Of a stretch of DNA of 64,000 nt, positions 49,350 through 63,325 are shown piece by piece. This DNA is from Neodontobutis hainanensis (lineage: Eukaryota; Chordata; Actinopteri; Gobiiformes; Odontobutidae). How positions within the stretch are numbered: the first letter of the stretch is position 1; each line of letters starts with the position of its first letter. Made by a program: the position numbers and the translations under genes. Location: positions 2,924,501 to 2,988,500 of the forward strand of contig JALDNG010000026.1 in NCBI GenBank assembly GCA_024349245.1. Reading direction: 5' to 3'. The notes under the pieces are model-generated. The model did not search any database and was not told where the DNA came from. It saw only the letters and a program-made list of their open reading frames with translations.

Positions 49350-52300
49350 GTAAGTTGGAGCTAACTTAACGCCTTGCTTTGATTTGATGACTGGGAGACA
49401 GCGGTGCTTCCTTAATGCTTATCTACTTAATGTTTTACTCTGGCAATATCTTAAAGTGACTGTGAGAATTTAACCACTTTTGAACTTAGTGAAAGTTGTT
49501 GGAGATGTCTATGGCAGTATGTTGCGACTGTGTGCGCTCTATTGGTGGTTTGGGTCGGGTCAAGTTTTGCTACAAGAGACAACAGAAGGTCTGCTGCGTT
49601 TAAGGTCCACTGCCACGCCTCGGACACCACACACTTCTTAAGTTTTATTTCAGGCCGGGATGGGACAGATGGAGATGTAACACTGAGAGCATTAACAAAG
49701 CTCAGTCAACCTTTTTAACTTACACATGCTATATTTTGTTATGGGCTGTAACGCACACGCACGTCCTCTCACGCGCTGGACTGAAGCATCTCACAGCTAA
49801 TACAATTGGAACCACGCACCAAATATGGTAAAGCGCGGACACCGAGTGCGCTCTAGCTCTTGACCAGGGGAGGGGGGACTGAGGGGGTCTGAGGTGAGCG
49901 CCCCCCGCAGCCCGCAGCGAGTCTCACACCGCAGCCACACGCCTCCAACTCGCGCACAGAACCCATTGAAACAAATCCATCTTTTAATGTTAATTGTTAG
50001 AGTTTCTTTGCAGCTTATAAGAGTCTTAACTTTCTCATGGCATTTGCTCCTGAAAATGTAGGCTACCTTAGTGCATTTAAGATTGGTGGTCCTTTTATGA
50101 CATAAAAAAAAAAAAAAACATGAAGACGATCTCATATAGCACATTGGAATAGATTAAGCCACCCATATTAAGCCAGCCAATGTATAAAGTCTTAAAAACA
50201 CTTAATACGTTCATGAAATAGCAAAAGTAATAAATTAACAAAAAGCTGGCACCCATTCAATAACTTTTATACCTTCCTCTAAACTAATTTATTAGACGAT
50301 AGAGAATCTTTACACGAGTCCCCCTCAAATCAGAAAACTAATGAGTTAAAATATTGCCTTAAAATATCTATTTGCATTGAGGTCCTTGAAGATACAGAAC
50401 ATCTTCCACTACAAAATAAATAGCTGCAGCAAAAGAAATTAGCAGTGACCTTTACAGAGCAACTGAGGCTGTGTCCGAGGGGAATTCTGTGTCTCTGTGG
50501 AAAGACAGAAATGGCATGTATTGGACTGGACCAGCTTTTTCCAAAACTTACATGTCTTTGGGTGAACATGACGGGACACGGTCACAACACAGTGGCCCCC
50601 AGTCAAGCTTCCAGCAGCTGTGGTGATGACGCCTGCATCACTGTCCTCTTCATCTGTCTGTCAGTGCTTCTCTTTCACTGCCGACTGAAGCAGGGAAATG
50701 TTCTGTTCTTCTGAGTCAATGTAACATGCCTACATTGCCAACTTTTTTTGGCATGGTGGTTTTATACTGAGGTCATAACATTCCAGTACACCCTTCATCA
50801 AAGATAGTTATGGGGGGAAAAAAATATGGGTTTTCAGATCGAAGGCTGTTGGATGTTTACTGTGGAGCCTGGCCACAAGCCTGAGAGAAACTAGGTTTAG
50901 CCATACTTACTGTAACATTGGCCTTCAAGTGAAAATGCCCTGGTTATTGAATTATTTCTTCCGACAAATTTAAATGCATGTGCGGTTTTAGTCAAAGGAA
51001 GTTTGCAGAAACATTGTAAACCAGTCAGAAATTGACCTCATTTGACTCACACTATACTTTCACCAAACACCAGCCGAGTGCCACCACACGCCACACTGCT
51101 GACAGGAAAGACAAAACCATCACTTTGCTGTAATCTGTGCACCTCACTAGCTCTTCTCAAAGATCGCGGCTTTGTGCACTGCTCTCATGCTTCCTCTGCG
51201 CTCTTCAGCTCTGTGTGGCTTGAGGCTCTTGGGGTGTGGCAAGTGATGAAGAGAAGCCGATGGTATCGACTGGTCCTGTAATAATGGTAGAGAGAAAGCA
51301 GCATCTTAATTTTGATTTGAGATGTTTGTGCATGCTTTGTGACCCTGTCATAGGCCAAACTAAAGAGAATATATAATGCAAAAGCAATAGTTATGGGGGA
51401 AAAATAAAGTTATTCACATAAACACTCTACTAACTACACATAAGACACAGAAATGCTCTTCATCTTATTATTGGTTGGTGCAGGAAATTAAGCTAATACA
51501 TCTATCTCATTTGTTGTAACTAAGATGAGATAAGATAAGATAAGCCTATTTATTGTCTCCAATTCTGGAATTTTATCTTGGACAATAGTGGACCAGCCCA
51601 CTCACAGTCCATTCACAAACAAACAAAAGGCAATTTATCCCCCACTACTGAAAATTCAGCAACAACAACACTACACTGGTCATACACATTTCCATTATTC
51701 TGGTCATATTGCACACCCATAAAAAAATCTCTCACAACCAATAGTTCACAAAAACAATAAGGATTTAGTACGGTTCAAAAGTGTAATTGACAGAGGAATC
51801 AGAGAATGTTTGTATCTATTTAACCTACAGTTTGTAACCTTGTACCTTCTACTTGAAGGCATTACCTCAAACTGATCACAGAGAATGTGGGTGGGATCAT
51901 TTGCAATTTTACGACCCTCTTTTAATGCTGTCTCTTCAAAAATGTCCTGTAGAGCAAAGAGGAAGCACACGCATTATTTTGCCCGTCCTTTAAATCAGGT
52001 TCAGAATTTGTGCTTTAAGTTTAAATTACCAAACCAGGTTGTAAGTCTGTATCTGAAAAGAGATTCAAACTCTGGCTCTGTAAAAAAAAATGAGCGTTAT
52101 GTTTTTATTCACACCAATGGACCCTCAGCCTTTGTAAGAAGTGTAAGCTCTGACTGAAGTGTTGGCGACTTGCCTGACATGGAGTTCAGTGTCAAATGAC
52201 GTTGCAAGATTTAGTGTTGAATTGGATTGACTGGTTTCTCTAAACTAAATAAACATGTTTTTTCTGACACAAATTATTTGCAGATTCACTTTTTTATGTA

Positions 52301-54372
52301 TTGTTTTGTAATTACATAAACTACAGTTTAGTCAAAATATGATTTTCACTCTGCCGTGTGTATACAATAAAAAAGATGTAGAGAAGAGGAGAATAAGCAT
52401 TGGGCCAGTACCATCATCGACCAGTAGAGGAGTCCAAACACAAGACAGCGCTCAAACCTCTGGTAAGCTAGTGGTTTTATTCAATTGCCTCCACTCTTTC
52501 TGACCTCACCTCTGGGTTGTCTCTTGTGTATTTGCTGAATTCCAATAAAACACGTGATTCTTTCAGCGGTTTACAGTTGAAGTTCTTTAATTACATATAC
52601 TATATTATTTTTAGCCTACTCTAAATTTCAGTTAAAGATTGTAGTAAAGCCGTCTGTGAACTAAATGTACACATATAATAGCCTGTCAAAGTCATAAAAC
52701 AAATCTAATTATGCAGCTATGAGAGTGACTGGAGCTGGATTACTTCAGACTGATTCTATTGTTCGATTGTTTTAAATGACCCAGAAACTATAAAAGCACA
52801 TTGCCAGGTTGTGTTTGTGTGTGTGTGTATTAGACTAATAGAGACATTTTAATGTGGAGCTATTAAGGCAGGGGTCTGTAGGGTTGTGATGGGGTGAGGA
52901 GCATTCTTCAGATTCTCCCTTGACCAGACAAACACACACACAAAGGCAGAGCATTCTTGATGGCTGCGGGCTGTGCTCACTGTGGCTCCTGGCATCAAAT
53001 TCCTTATTTAGTCAAAAGCTGCACAGTCACATCTCTCCCAGTCTTTACAGACTCTGATGGGCAGTATGACTATTGAGGAGTGACTGAGATGATGAATACG
53101 TCATATGTCAAAGGCTTACTTTAATGAGTTAGTTTAGTGAGCCTGTTGGTGTTGTAGTATGATGGAAATAAGCCATAAATACCACATTGCCATATCTCTT
53201 AAGAATGTGCCTACTAATGATGTAATGCTATAAAACACCTAATCTCTTACAGTTATTTGTCATCAGTGGGTCGTATTGTACATACTGTGTTAATCCATCT
53301 GCTGTTTAGGTAACCTGACAGTGAAGGTAAGTCTTGCTGCTGTGTCTAGACACACTCGTCGTCTCATAGTATCTGCTGGAGTTGACACACATTGTCACTG
53401 CAGATGTGTGTTGAACATACAGTGCATGTGTCCTGACATGGACAGTGCTGCAACATGCCAGTACGAACAAACAAACACAGCTCTGTGACCTTATGAGGAG
53501 CTGTGATACTCTTATCCCTCTGGATATCACAAATATTTACTCCACTGCACAAGGGACCCATGAACTCTGTCCAGGGCTTTAGATGAGCTCATATCACTCA
53601 GAGGCTACTGAACATGTGCCCTTCACTTACATCACAGGCTCAGACTTTTAACAGTTTATATCAAAATACTTGCTTAAGAGTTAGATATTAGAAGATGAAG
53701 TTGCATAAAAACAGGTCTACTGTGTTAATAGGGCCATGACGGATGACATAATGAAATGTCATCTGCCCCCAACAGGGGCAGATAGAGCCATGGGCCAAGT
53801 CTTTTTAGTCACTGCTGCTGTGAATGTAGGCTATGACCCTGGCTGCAATCTGGAACTTTTTCTTATCTGTTAGACAAACAAAAACCCTAAAAACCACTTT
53901 GTTGAAGAATGATAAAGACAGTAGGCTTTAATGTTGTGACTGAGCCTGGCTTATACAGCTGAGGTTGATAAAGCCCCAGAGCTAAATACTAGAACCCTTG
54001 ATATTAGGGGAATTTGATAATTGTGAGCTACGCCTTTGTGCAGTTATTACAGTAGGCTATTCCACCAAACAACCCATAGCAACAAAATGGCAAATCAAAT
54101 GTTAAAGATCCAATTAATCAGTGATCACTTTCTGTTCATAAATGACATATTTTCAGTTTATATAAACTGTCTTGTAAACTGCTGTTTATTAAAGATGCTC
54201 TTTAAAAAATGAGCTGGTGAAGCTGAATTAGCACAGACGCCACAGCCTACAAGTTCCAACTAAATTAGGCTAACCCTCCTTCAGTTGTCATAATAAACAC
54301 CTCATTTCTTTGCGAAATATCTGTCTTCGGGCTATAAGTCACTTTCCTGTGCCTTTTCTTGTCTTTTCTCAG
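49350..54372 (+). other. flna intron 1
   Basis: A 5.0-kb intron between the non-coding and first coding exon. No gene seen apart from the possible LINE remnant at 51740-51970. Mostly unique AT-rich sequence; GC-rich up to about 49950, which may hold further promoter elements. Confidence 0.55.
51740..51970 (-). mobile_element. Possible LINE ORF2 C-terminal remnant
   Basis: The minus strand has a 74-residue frame with SSRRYKVTNCRLNRYKHSLI followed by PLSITLLN. This resembles the conserved C-terminal end of several fish non-LTR retrotransposon ORFs. Only this piece is present. Identification is by memory of the pattern. Confidence 0.4.
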
Positions 54373-54478
54373 TAACAAGCAAACTTACTTGGAGAGGGAG
54401 GGGACGGCCACGCTAAGTTGAGCAGACTCCACCCAGGGGAAAAAAGCAGCGAACCGAGAGACAGCAGAGACCATAAAA

Positions 54479-57400
54479 ATGAGTGGTTCCCACCCCCGGC
54501 TCCACCAGAGCGCCTCGCCCGCTCCCAACGCTAGCTCCACCGATAAGGACGCAGAAATGCCCGCCACGGAGAAAGACCTGGCCGAAGATGCCCCGTGGAA
54601 GAAGATCCAGCAGAACACGTTCACTCGCTGGTGTAACGAGCACCTGAAATGCGTCAACAAGCGGATTGGCAACTTGCAGACGGACCTGAGCGACGGGCTG
54701 CGGCTCATCGGGCTCCTGGAGGTCCTGTCCCAGAAGAAGATGTTTAGAAAGTACAACCAAAGGCCCACGTTTCGCCAAATGCAGCTGGAGAACGTGTCGG
54801 TGGCGCTGGAGTTTCTGGACAAGGAGAACATCAAGCTGGTGTCCATAGGTAAGTCACCGAGACCGCTGCAAGAACGAGTAACTATTTTAACTGTACTGGA
54901 TGTAATGAATGAGGGGCAGGGTGCCTAATGTGCGTCTCCTTATCAGTCTTACAAGGGGTCTTCTATGTTCCTGTTATTTGAGCACACAACATACTTAAAG
55001 TAATCAAAGAACAATCCATGTGGAATAAGGTGCAGCCTCCCAACATGTGAAGAGCTAATTAGCCCAACTTGAAATCCCCACTGCTTGTTCAGGCTGCAGC
55101 TGAGTGGGGCCTGGCTCTCTGTGTTCCAGTGCTGCCTGTGCATGGGCTGGGCCGGTCCAGGTCAAACTTTGTGGGCCGGGGTTTGGGCCTAGCACTAGCA
55201 GGCTGATCCTAAGTAAAGCTGAGCCATCAGACACAGGACTATTGTCTGTGTTCATGTTGTGCAGTTGGCTGGGTCTGCGCATTAGACTGCATTTGGCTCA
55301 CACTGGGCGACATAAAAAATGGGGTTTAATAGGCTTTGTGCAGCTGCTTTCCTGATTACAAATGTTCTGATTACACTACAAGTAAAATATTTCCACACGG
55401 AATCTTTAAAAATGGCTCAAGATGTATTCTGAGTAGTTTGAGTTTAGCCCCCCTTTAACCTGTTGTAATGGCAGACAAGGGGAACATCTGATCTCTCAAG
55501 CAAAAACTTAAATAGTCAAATAGTGATTCAGTCCCTGTAATCCCTCGGGCGATGTCTGGCACACATGTTCTCCTTCCTGTTGGACGCAGACGGGTGACTC
55601 AATAAAACGGAGCAAAAGTAGACACAAAGATGTAGTAAGGCATCATGAGCATGGGTTATCTTAGTTGTCAAATTAGTGTCATCTGTATGTCAGCCTGCCT
55701 TTAATGGTGATGTTAGCTTGAGGGACCCGCACATTCCTAGAGAGTAACTCATTGTTCTGTTGTTGTCTGGTTCAGAGCTAGCTGATTGTTTGTTTAATTG
55801 CGCTGCTGGTATTTAGGCCGCAGTGCCAGGCACCAATAACCCAGCCCACTCGGCACCATCCGCCTGTGTCCTCCAGCTGACTCACCCTGACCCGGGCTGC
55901 TCCCTTTGACTCGTCTCTACACTAAAAGCTCTCCTCACTCCTTGAAGCTACTTCCTATTTTCATTGCAGAAAACGGACACACCCAGGCAGTAACCCTCAC
56001 CACAAATTGCCAAACTGCCATTGCCATCACTGTTCAGATTGGGGCATAACCTTTCCCTCTTCCTTGGGGTAGTTAATGTGTGCATATATACTTTTTACAT
56101 TTTTTTTTGTTTTTATAGTTTACGCTTAAATGGCTACATTTTTGCCACCATAACATGAGATTTGCTTACCTGCTAAAAATAAGCACCTACTGATGCCCAA
56201 CAAAACTCGAGTGAAGCTATTAGTTAAATCCACCCAAAAAGCAACCCTAGATGCTGAACCTGTGGAAATGGACTGCCATGATGTAGTTGTGTGTAATATA
56301 TTGTGACATGTCCCAACATCATTGTCAATTCCCAACCAACCCTTCTTTCTTAAAGTCCTTGTCACAATTTCTCATTTTGTAGTTCTTCACACACTTCTGC
56401 ACACTGAAGCAGCACGTTTCCTCATTAGTGAGAACTCAGGTTTATTTAGGCTGTACGAGGCTGCCATCTAGCAGGTGACGGTGTAAATGAGACGAAAGAA
56501 GTGATCAAATGGGCTTAGGTTTTGTGATGAGACTGAGTAGTCATGTGTCTTTGGGTGTAGACTACATTTAAAGGTGGTAAGGTGCATTCAAATGGAAACG
56601 CATACATATAATCCATAATGTTAGTTTTTTCCCCATGGCATCATCTCCCTATTCATACCAGACTAGATAATTCTATTTTTATTAGTGTTGTTATTATTAT
56701 TTATTTATTTATTTTGCTTATGTCAGCAGCACCCTCAGTTTTTCCCTCTGCCCAACCCAGCTCTTATTCCAATGTGCTTGACTAAGCTTGCGGACTTGGA
56801 AACAGTAAGATTGCAACAGCTGTGCCAGTGTCTTCCTGTGATCCACACTAAAGCACGAGGATATGATGCAGCTTGTACCTGGCTGCTCCTGTTGTTGCCT
56901 TGGAGCACTTTGAGCAGGTTGAGACAGAATGCATTGTGGCAACCCTGATTTTGTTACATAATCAAATCAGAAAAAGAACAGACATGAACTATATGTGCTT
57001 GTTTTTTAATTGATCAATTATAATTTGGTCTTAATTTCAGATTGTAAGCAACTTGATAAGTACGGTTTGTTGGAAAACCATGAGGGAAGGGTTTGTAGGG
57101 GTAGGCCAATTGCTTTAGATAATTTCTCTGAAGCTCTTCTTAATTTGAGGAATGAGTACAGGTTGATCCAGAATATCTCAAATGAGTTTGGCTGTACATC
57201 CAGTAATGCCACTGGAATACCATGAATGTGACACTGTGCACAGAGAACATGCTCCCAAATTTCTACTCTCAAAGTCCTTAAGTCCTAGTTGCAAAATAAA
57301 TTACACTCATCAGTTTAAATGCATGTGCAATAGTTGCCTCTTTTGGTTGACACACTAACAAGACTATGGCCAGATGGCATTGTGCTTTAAGGATGTCATT

Positions 57401-60400
57401 TGGCAGTAACTATACCCTGTCATCTGTGATTCATTGTTGATTTTGTGCTTACATGAAATGCTGGGCAATAACCTATTCATTTATTCACTGTCAGCAGAAT
57501 AGTTAATTTTTCACAGTATAACTATGTTTGTACAGTCATTTAAAGATCAAACTTGATGCCAAAGTTGAGACAGTCAACACAGAGCTATCATTAGGTTGAG
57601 GTAAGTGACAGTGTTGCTGTTATTGGACATCTACAGACCTATACAACCAAGTTTTAGACCAATCTGTGTCAAGGAGAGAAGTATACAGAGATAACTTTTT
57701 TGACTCTTCTTTTACAAAGTGACGCAGTGGCATTGCGTAGGTCCACACTAAGGCTTATGTAGTCCTGCACTGTTTTATTCTGCATGGTACAGTAGCATGC
57801 AAAATGTCAGATTACCTTTAGAGGATATCCCTCCGAGGGATGTCTTTAAGCCATGTAACTGACACACTGTAATGGTAGACTTGAAAGCCATCACAGATCT
57901 GGAAGGAATGGAGGCTGCAGAGTGAAATTGGAGTTTAGTCCCCCCATTGTGTCAAATGGGATCACTTCCTGTCAGCTCATTATCTTTGGCATAACTTCCT
58001 GTCCGTTTAGCCTTTAGCCTATGGAACAGGGCTGGGTATTAGCAGAGTGTACACTCCTTTTCAGTACATTGGTAATTGGGGGTGATTGCATTTCATCACA
58101 AATCTGGAAACATGCCCCAACACTCCAAAGCTCAGGTTCAGACTGAGCAATCAGAGAGCTGTTTGGTCCTGTGTCAATAAAATACTCTGACACTATGTTC
58201 TCCAAAGTAATGACATGATTTATGTAAAAGGTTCTACATCAACGGGCTGAAACATCTTCAGCCTAGTGGCTTATGTTGGATAATTATGTTACAAGATCCT
58301 AGCTACAAACACACAGGCAATGTTTGCCAGAAAGCAGTCTGGAGAGCAGGATCTACTTTTCCAGACCTGAATAATTTTTGCCAGGCCAAAAACGATCAAT
58401 TACATGTACTGTAAACCCTAACTCTTCTAAGCAAGCAAACGGAGAATTAAAGCCGCATGGCATTTAATAAACCTCCTCATTCATCATGTTCTGTGGTGCC
58501 TGTGTCCTCCCCTCACCTCCTAAAGCTTATCCCGTACTGCACTGTGCTCACCACGTCTCCATCTCTCTGTCTCCTTATTTTTAGGAAAATTTTTATTTAT
58601 TTTTTTTCTTCATCCCATTCACTCTGTCCATTTAAATGGTTGTATCTCAGCCCATCCTCTGCGGGAGATGTTGTCAGTGCGGCCTTTAAAAACATCCCAC
58701 ACAGCACTTTTCATTACTCCCCCATTCCCTTTTTCTTTTCTTTCTTGGCCCTCCACCCATGTGCCTCCCTTTCGCTTGCTCTGTCCTGTTCCTCGTCCCT
58801 CCTCCTTGTCTGTAACCAGAGCCCAAGGAAAGGGAGGGCTGCCAACATCCAGTTTGCTTCTGCCCTTTTAAGGGTAAAAAACCAGGAGGAACTTTTCTTC
58901 CAGCAGAGGGAGGGAGACGAGATGACTGGAAGGAGTTGGGCGGAAGAGGAGGAAGTGTAGTAGCTACAGAGAGGCTTGTAGTTAAGGAGGGAGGCAAAGA
59001 GGGAGGGGCTCCTTATTAAACATTTGAAGCTTTTGGATGTTAAAATAGGATTTGGGTAAAACAAACCTAAAGTGATAGTGATACTTTTTTTTGTTTGCAT
59101 ACTAGTTGTAATTGGGCACATTTCACAAAAGTGCATTCAAAACCTGTGTCGGTGTGATAAGAGCTGTTTGGAATGTGTGACATTTCCTCAGACTGTTCGC
59201 CCTGACTGGGTTTTGGTCTTTTCAACCACTCCTTTTTCCAGATCGGACACGCTTTGTTTGTGTCCGACCTGAATGCCTTGTATGTATGTAACCTCAGTTG
59301 GTGTATACGGTAAAAATCAGTTAATACACCGCATAACCAAACATGAAACAGAACGGCAACTGCTCTTCAAACCCAAGAATTGTCTGTTAAAATCCACTTT
59401 CAATATATAGTCTGCAATTTATTGTTGCACAATGTTGGAGCTACAGAATATTTAGCAGACATTCACAATAATCCATCTATAGTGCATACTCCAACAATAT
59501 AACGGTCCATATTTTGTGGTTGTAATACAAGTGGAATGGAACTTTAATGTGTCATATTGGGTCATCTGTTGCTTTTCCAGTTTCTATGTTGTCCATCTCT
59601 TATCTTGATCCATTACAGACCAAAGCAATGACCGAGTTTTGCAATGATATGTAGCCTATGCCATTTCAGAAACATTTTGCTATCATCAAAATTATAACCC
59701 ATGCAAGTTGGCCAATTCTAGTGAGCTTTTTCCAAAAAGAAATGTATGTAGGTGATGGACCCCTTTCACACATAGTTACTAGTAAATGCCAAGGAATACA
59801 TTCCCAGCAGCACTAGTGAGTGACACATGCAGGGAAAAGCCAGAACATTCCCCCTGTTGACACTTGAGCTGTTAATGCTGGAAACAGATGAGGCTGGTGA
59901 CTTGTAGGGGGCAGTAATATGAATAAAAGTGTCTGTACTGTTAAAGTAAATGCGATATGAGAATTTTACAAATGTACATTACATTTGGTTATGTTTAATC
60001 TTGCATGCCAAGCAATTAGCCTGCAATGTTACTGGGTCTTGTTCCTCCTGGAACTTTGCTGGGTTAGACTTTATTGTGATAAGGGGTTATGGCTTGCAAA
60101 TAAAGAGACTTCTGAATGTCCCAAGCAGACCTGCAGTTTGGTCTGTCCCTACAAGCTCTGAGAATTAATGTGCTCCAGATGTTGCACTACAAGCTGAATA
60201 TTGTGCAGAACCTTTCCCCCTGTAGTCAGTCTTCAGGCCCCTCCTCCATCTTGATGAGATACTGGGATCAGGTCGGGGGCTGCGATGATGTCATGGCAGT
60301 GTCACTGAGGGGGGGCTAACGAGCAACAAGCCAAACAGATGAGTCATGGGAGTTTTTCGTTCTCTCTCTCTCTTGCCATTCAGTAGCTTGACAGTGTAGA

Positions 60401-63325
60401 CATTTCTTTCTATTTTTTATTTTTTTTAAGGCACACGACAGGGGGTTTGAGTCAGCAGAGGGGCGTCTGCAGAAGTCTGTGTCCGTATATGGGCTATGTC
60501 AGACTTTGTTCTGTGGTCTGCCAGGAATGCTGGTAGATTCCTTGCATGTTTAGTAGCTTTGTGTGTTAGAGGCATGTATCAAATAGTCAGCATAAATACT
60601 GTATATGTATTGTCTGAGCATTAAAGAATTTACACTTGCCAGACCTTTTATTGCCTACTAGCAACAGGCTGACAACTTTATATTATTTATTATAAAAATA
60701 TATTATTTAACTATAAAAATAATTTAGACTACTAAGCAATAGGGAAACATTCTTAACACATTTTATCTATTTAATTAATGCAAATAACATAGGCCTAGTA
60801 CAAACTTGCATAAAACAAAATGATTAAGGTTTGATTTGACAAACTCTATAAATTTATTTACCAAAAGAAAGAATGCAAAGTTTGAGCTCCTGTGCACTTC
60901 GTATGTCTCCTTTGTGGCCGCTGTTTTCGTGTCAGCCCTGTCAGTAGCACATCTGCATTCCTGCTACAAGTGCTAACCTGCAGTGCACACACCTCCTAAT
61001 GTATTGGCATTGGGTTTGTTTGTCTCCCGGCGACGTTTTGCTTCTTCTGTCTTGTCCAATGTGCCTTCACATGCCTACTAGCTTTTACGCATCTTTCCTA
61101 ACATTTTTGAGCTCGGTTGCTAAAAAAATGTTTGACTCGCTCAGAGTTCCCATGGCGATGGGTCATCCATACAGGCCTTTGGTGTGACCCTGACTCCAAT
61201 TTATCCCTGTGTGGAGTGTATTTTTTTTCCACTGCTGACGAGCGAACAGCTGACATGTCATGTATTGCAGGGCTGGCAGCTGGTTGGTGCATCTCTGCTG
61301 GAACACAATCTCAGACAAAAGCCTTCTTGGATGGCCCAATTGTGCTTAAACAAATGTATGAATTAATTTTTGACGCAGATTCCGAATGCTCTTTGGATCA
61401 AACGGTTTTCATTTCTGTGATTGCTCGCTGCTTTGCTGTTTATCTTGTATTAAATTCTCCTGCCCCAGTTTGCCGAGATCCATCCCAGTCTTTCCTTCAA
61501 ACTCTTGGCTGTTCTTGGCTGCTCATCTAACAGACCCTCCTCCTGCAGGCTTTAAATATTCTGGCTTTTGAGCAGCCCCAGCCCCCTACTCTAGCCCCAG
61601 ACCATTAAGTAAAAGAAAAGGGGTTCAGCCCAGAATCATGTTGTGGCTGAGCTGCTACCACAATCATTCCACTAAACATTTTTCTGAAAGTTATCAAAGT
61701 GCTGAAAAGTCTGCTATTGTTGGTTGTATTTAAACATCAATCCATCAATTCCACCCTCTCCTCAGGGCAGGACCTGAGCTATCATCACTAATGATAGACT
61801 GCTTTTGTGCAATGGTTTGGTATGTGGGTCTCATCCTTCTCGTGCCTGGGCTAGCTCCTGGTTGCTTCACTTTCTCCTCCGCTCACATGTGTTGCTGTGG
61901 ACAAATTTCTCAGATGTAATAAAGCACAGCCAAATGTGTTACATGATGTTCTCTATGGCTTTATATGCAACTTAAAGTGAATAAAGTCCCCCACACCCAC
62001 CCCACATAGGAATGCTGTTGTATTAATAAATACTATTAGAAAAAAATGGAAATGGACATAACCAAAAACATCTGCATTTTCCTCATGTGGTATTCTAAAC
62101 TTTACAAACTTTGCAAATTATGATTCATCTGGAAAATTCCCTTTCACATCAACATTTCCTTCATCATTTGCCTTCCTTTCTATTCCGTAGGTTACATCTC
62201 AAGTTCAATTTGTCTTTGAAATTGTGTGAGCAAAGCAGAAAAACGAGGTGTATTGTGTTTGTGGTTATCACTCTGCCAACCTGGACTTATCCTTGATGTC
62301 TGTTTTCTACACTGCACACATCATCTTCACATGCATCTGCATCAACATAAATTCCTAAACTACAATTCACTGTGATAATTATCCCTAGATTTTAAGTTAT
62401 TGAATTCTTCCATTCTTTTCATTATGTTCTATTATCTTTCCTGTTTTTTTTTTTGTGTGTCCACAATAAATAAATATGACGAATATTTAACAAACTCTTG
62501 GTTTTTTGTTGGCCAGGTTTATATGTTCAAGACATTAGATGATATATTGAATTATATGAAAAACATAATTTTACGTATCTTTACACAGGACTGGCTTGGA
62601 CATGGGGTTTTTGCATGGCCCACTTTAATTCTGACAGTGAGCTTCAAGCTTCAAGGTTCAATGACGGTGTCTTAGTTTTGTTCTGCTTTTGCGCCGTGCG
62701 TGTGTGTGTGTTCGTGTGTGTCCCTACATAAGGTTCTGAAAGCTCATTTTCCGATAGAACAGCACACGTCAATACAGCCTCAAAAAACAATGTACCTGCT
62801 TTGCTAACTTTTATTTAGCCAATAATAGTCTACATCCCCTGTTTACATTGTTGAATTAACATGACCAGTCCTAAGCTTTGACTAGACCTCTTTGGCTTGG
62901 AACTCTGGAATTTCCTCTGTTATTGCCTCCGTGTAACACACAAGGTTAATCATCAACTTCTATTTCTTGCAACATGTGTAACGTGACAAAGAAGCCTCTG
63001 TGGGAGTGCACTAGGTTCTAACATACAATTTTTAAATGATCCTCCTTACTCTTTTCTTTTGAACCTTCAGACTCAAAAGCGATTGTAGATGGGAACCTGA
63101 AGCTGATCCTGGGTTTGATTTGGACCCTGATTCTGCACTACTCCATCTCTATGCCCATGTGGGATGAGGAGGAGGAGGCAGCGGACGATGGCAAGCAAAA
63201 GACCCCTAAGCAGAGGCTGCTGGGATGGATCCAGAACAAGCTGCCTGAGCTTCCCATCACCAACTTCAACAGGGATTGGCAGACAGGCCAGGCTCTGGGT
63301 GCCCTGGTCGACAGCTGTGCTCCAG
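54479..63325 (+). CDS. flna: Filamin A, first two coding exons (3' part outside the window)
   Basis: The first coding exon 54373-54848 (ATG at 54479, 123.3 codons) and the second coding exon 63071-63325 are joined by an 8.2-kb intron; 208 residues in all. After a variable leader (MSGSHPRLHQSASPAPNASS) comes AEMPATEKDLAEDAPWKKIQ and the CH1 actin-binding domain (TFTRWCNEHLKCVNKRIGNL, DLSDGLRLIGLLEVLSQKKM, RQMQLENVSVALEFLDKENI). The second exon gives IVDGNLKLILGLIWTLILHY, an acidic MPMWDEEEEAAD loop, and the start of CH2 (TPKQRLLGWIQNKLPELPIT). It ends LVDSCAPG at a GTGAGA donor. Filamins crosslink F-actin and bind membrane receptors through Ig repeats, which lie outside the window. The leader AEMPATEKDL and the rpl10 neighbourhood point to flna rather than flnb or flnc. 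Confidence 0.95.
54849..63070 (+). other. Large flna intron
   Basis: 8.2 kb between the two coding exons. Mostly unique sequence without repeats I recognise, except T-rich runs. An open frame at 57041-57225 is listed separately. An AP-1-like TGAGTCAT occurs at 60341-60348. Longer ORFs at 58457-58960 and 61117-61530 lack coding character. Confidence 0.55.
57041..57225 (+). CDS. Unidentified ORF after a splice-acceptor-like site, in a flna intron
   Basis: Follows TTAATTTCAG (57031-57040) and reads about 60 residues to a stop, including GLLENHEGRVCRGRPIALDN and LLNLRNEYRLIQNISNEFGC. The composition looks like protein, but no domain is recognised, and the frame has no donor. It could be a terminal alternative exon, a relic of an inserted gene, or chance. 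Confidence 0.25.

Noticed and set aside
58457..58960. 167-codon ORF in the flna intron
   Set aside because: Pyrimidine-rich low-complexity composition, no domain, competing frames on both strands, no splice logic.
61117..61530. 137-codon ORF in the flna intron
   Set aside because: No recognisable motif and no coding-like codon pattern; treated as chance.
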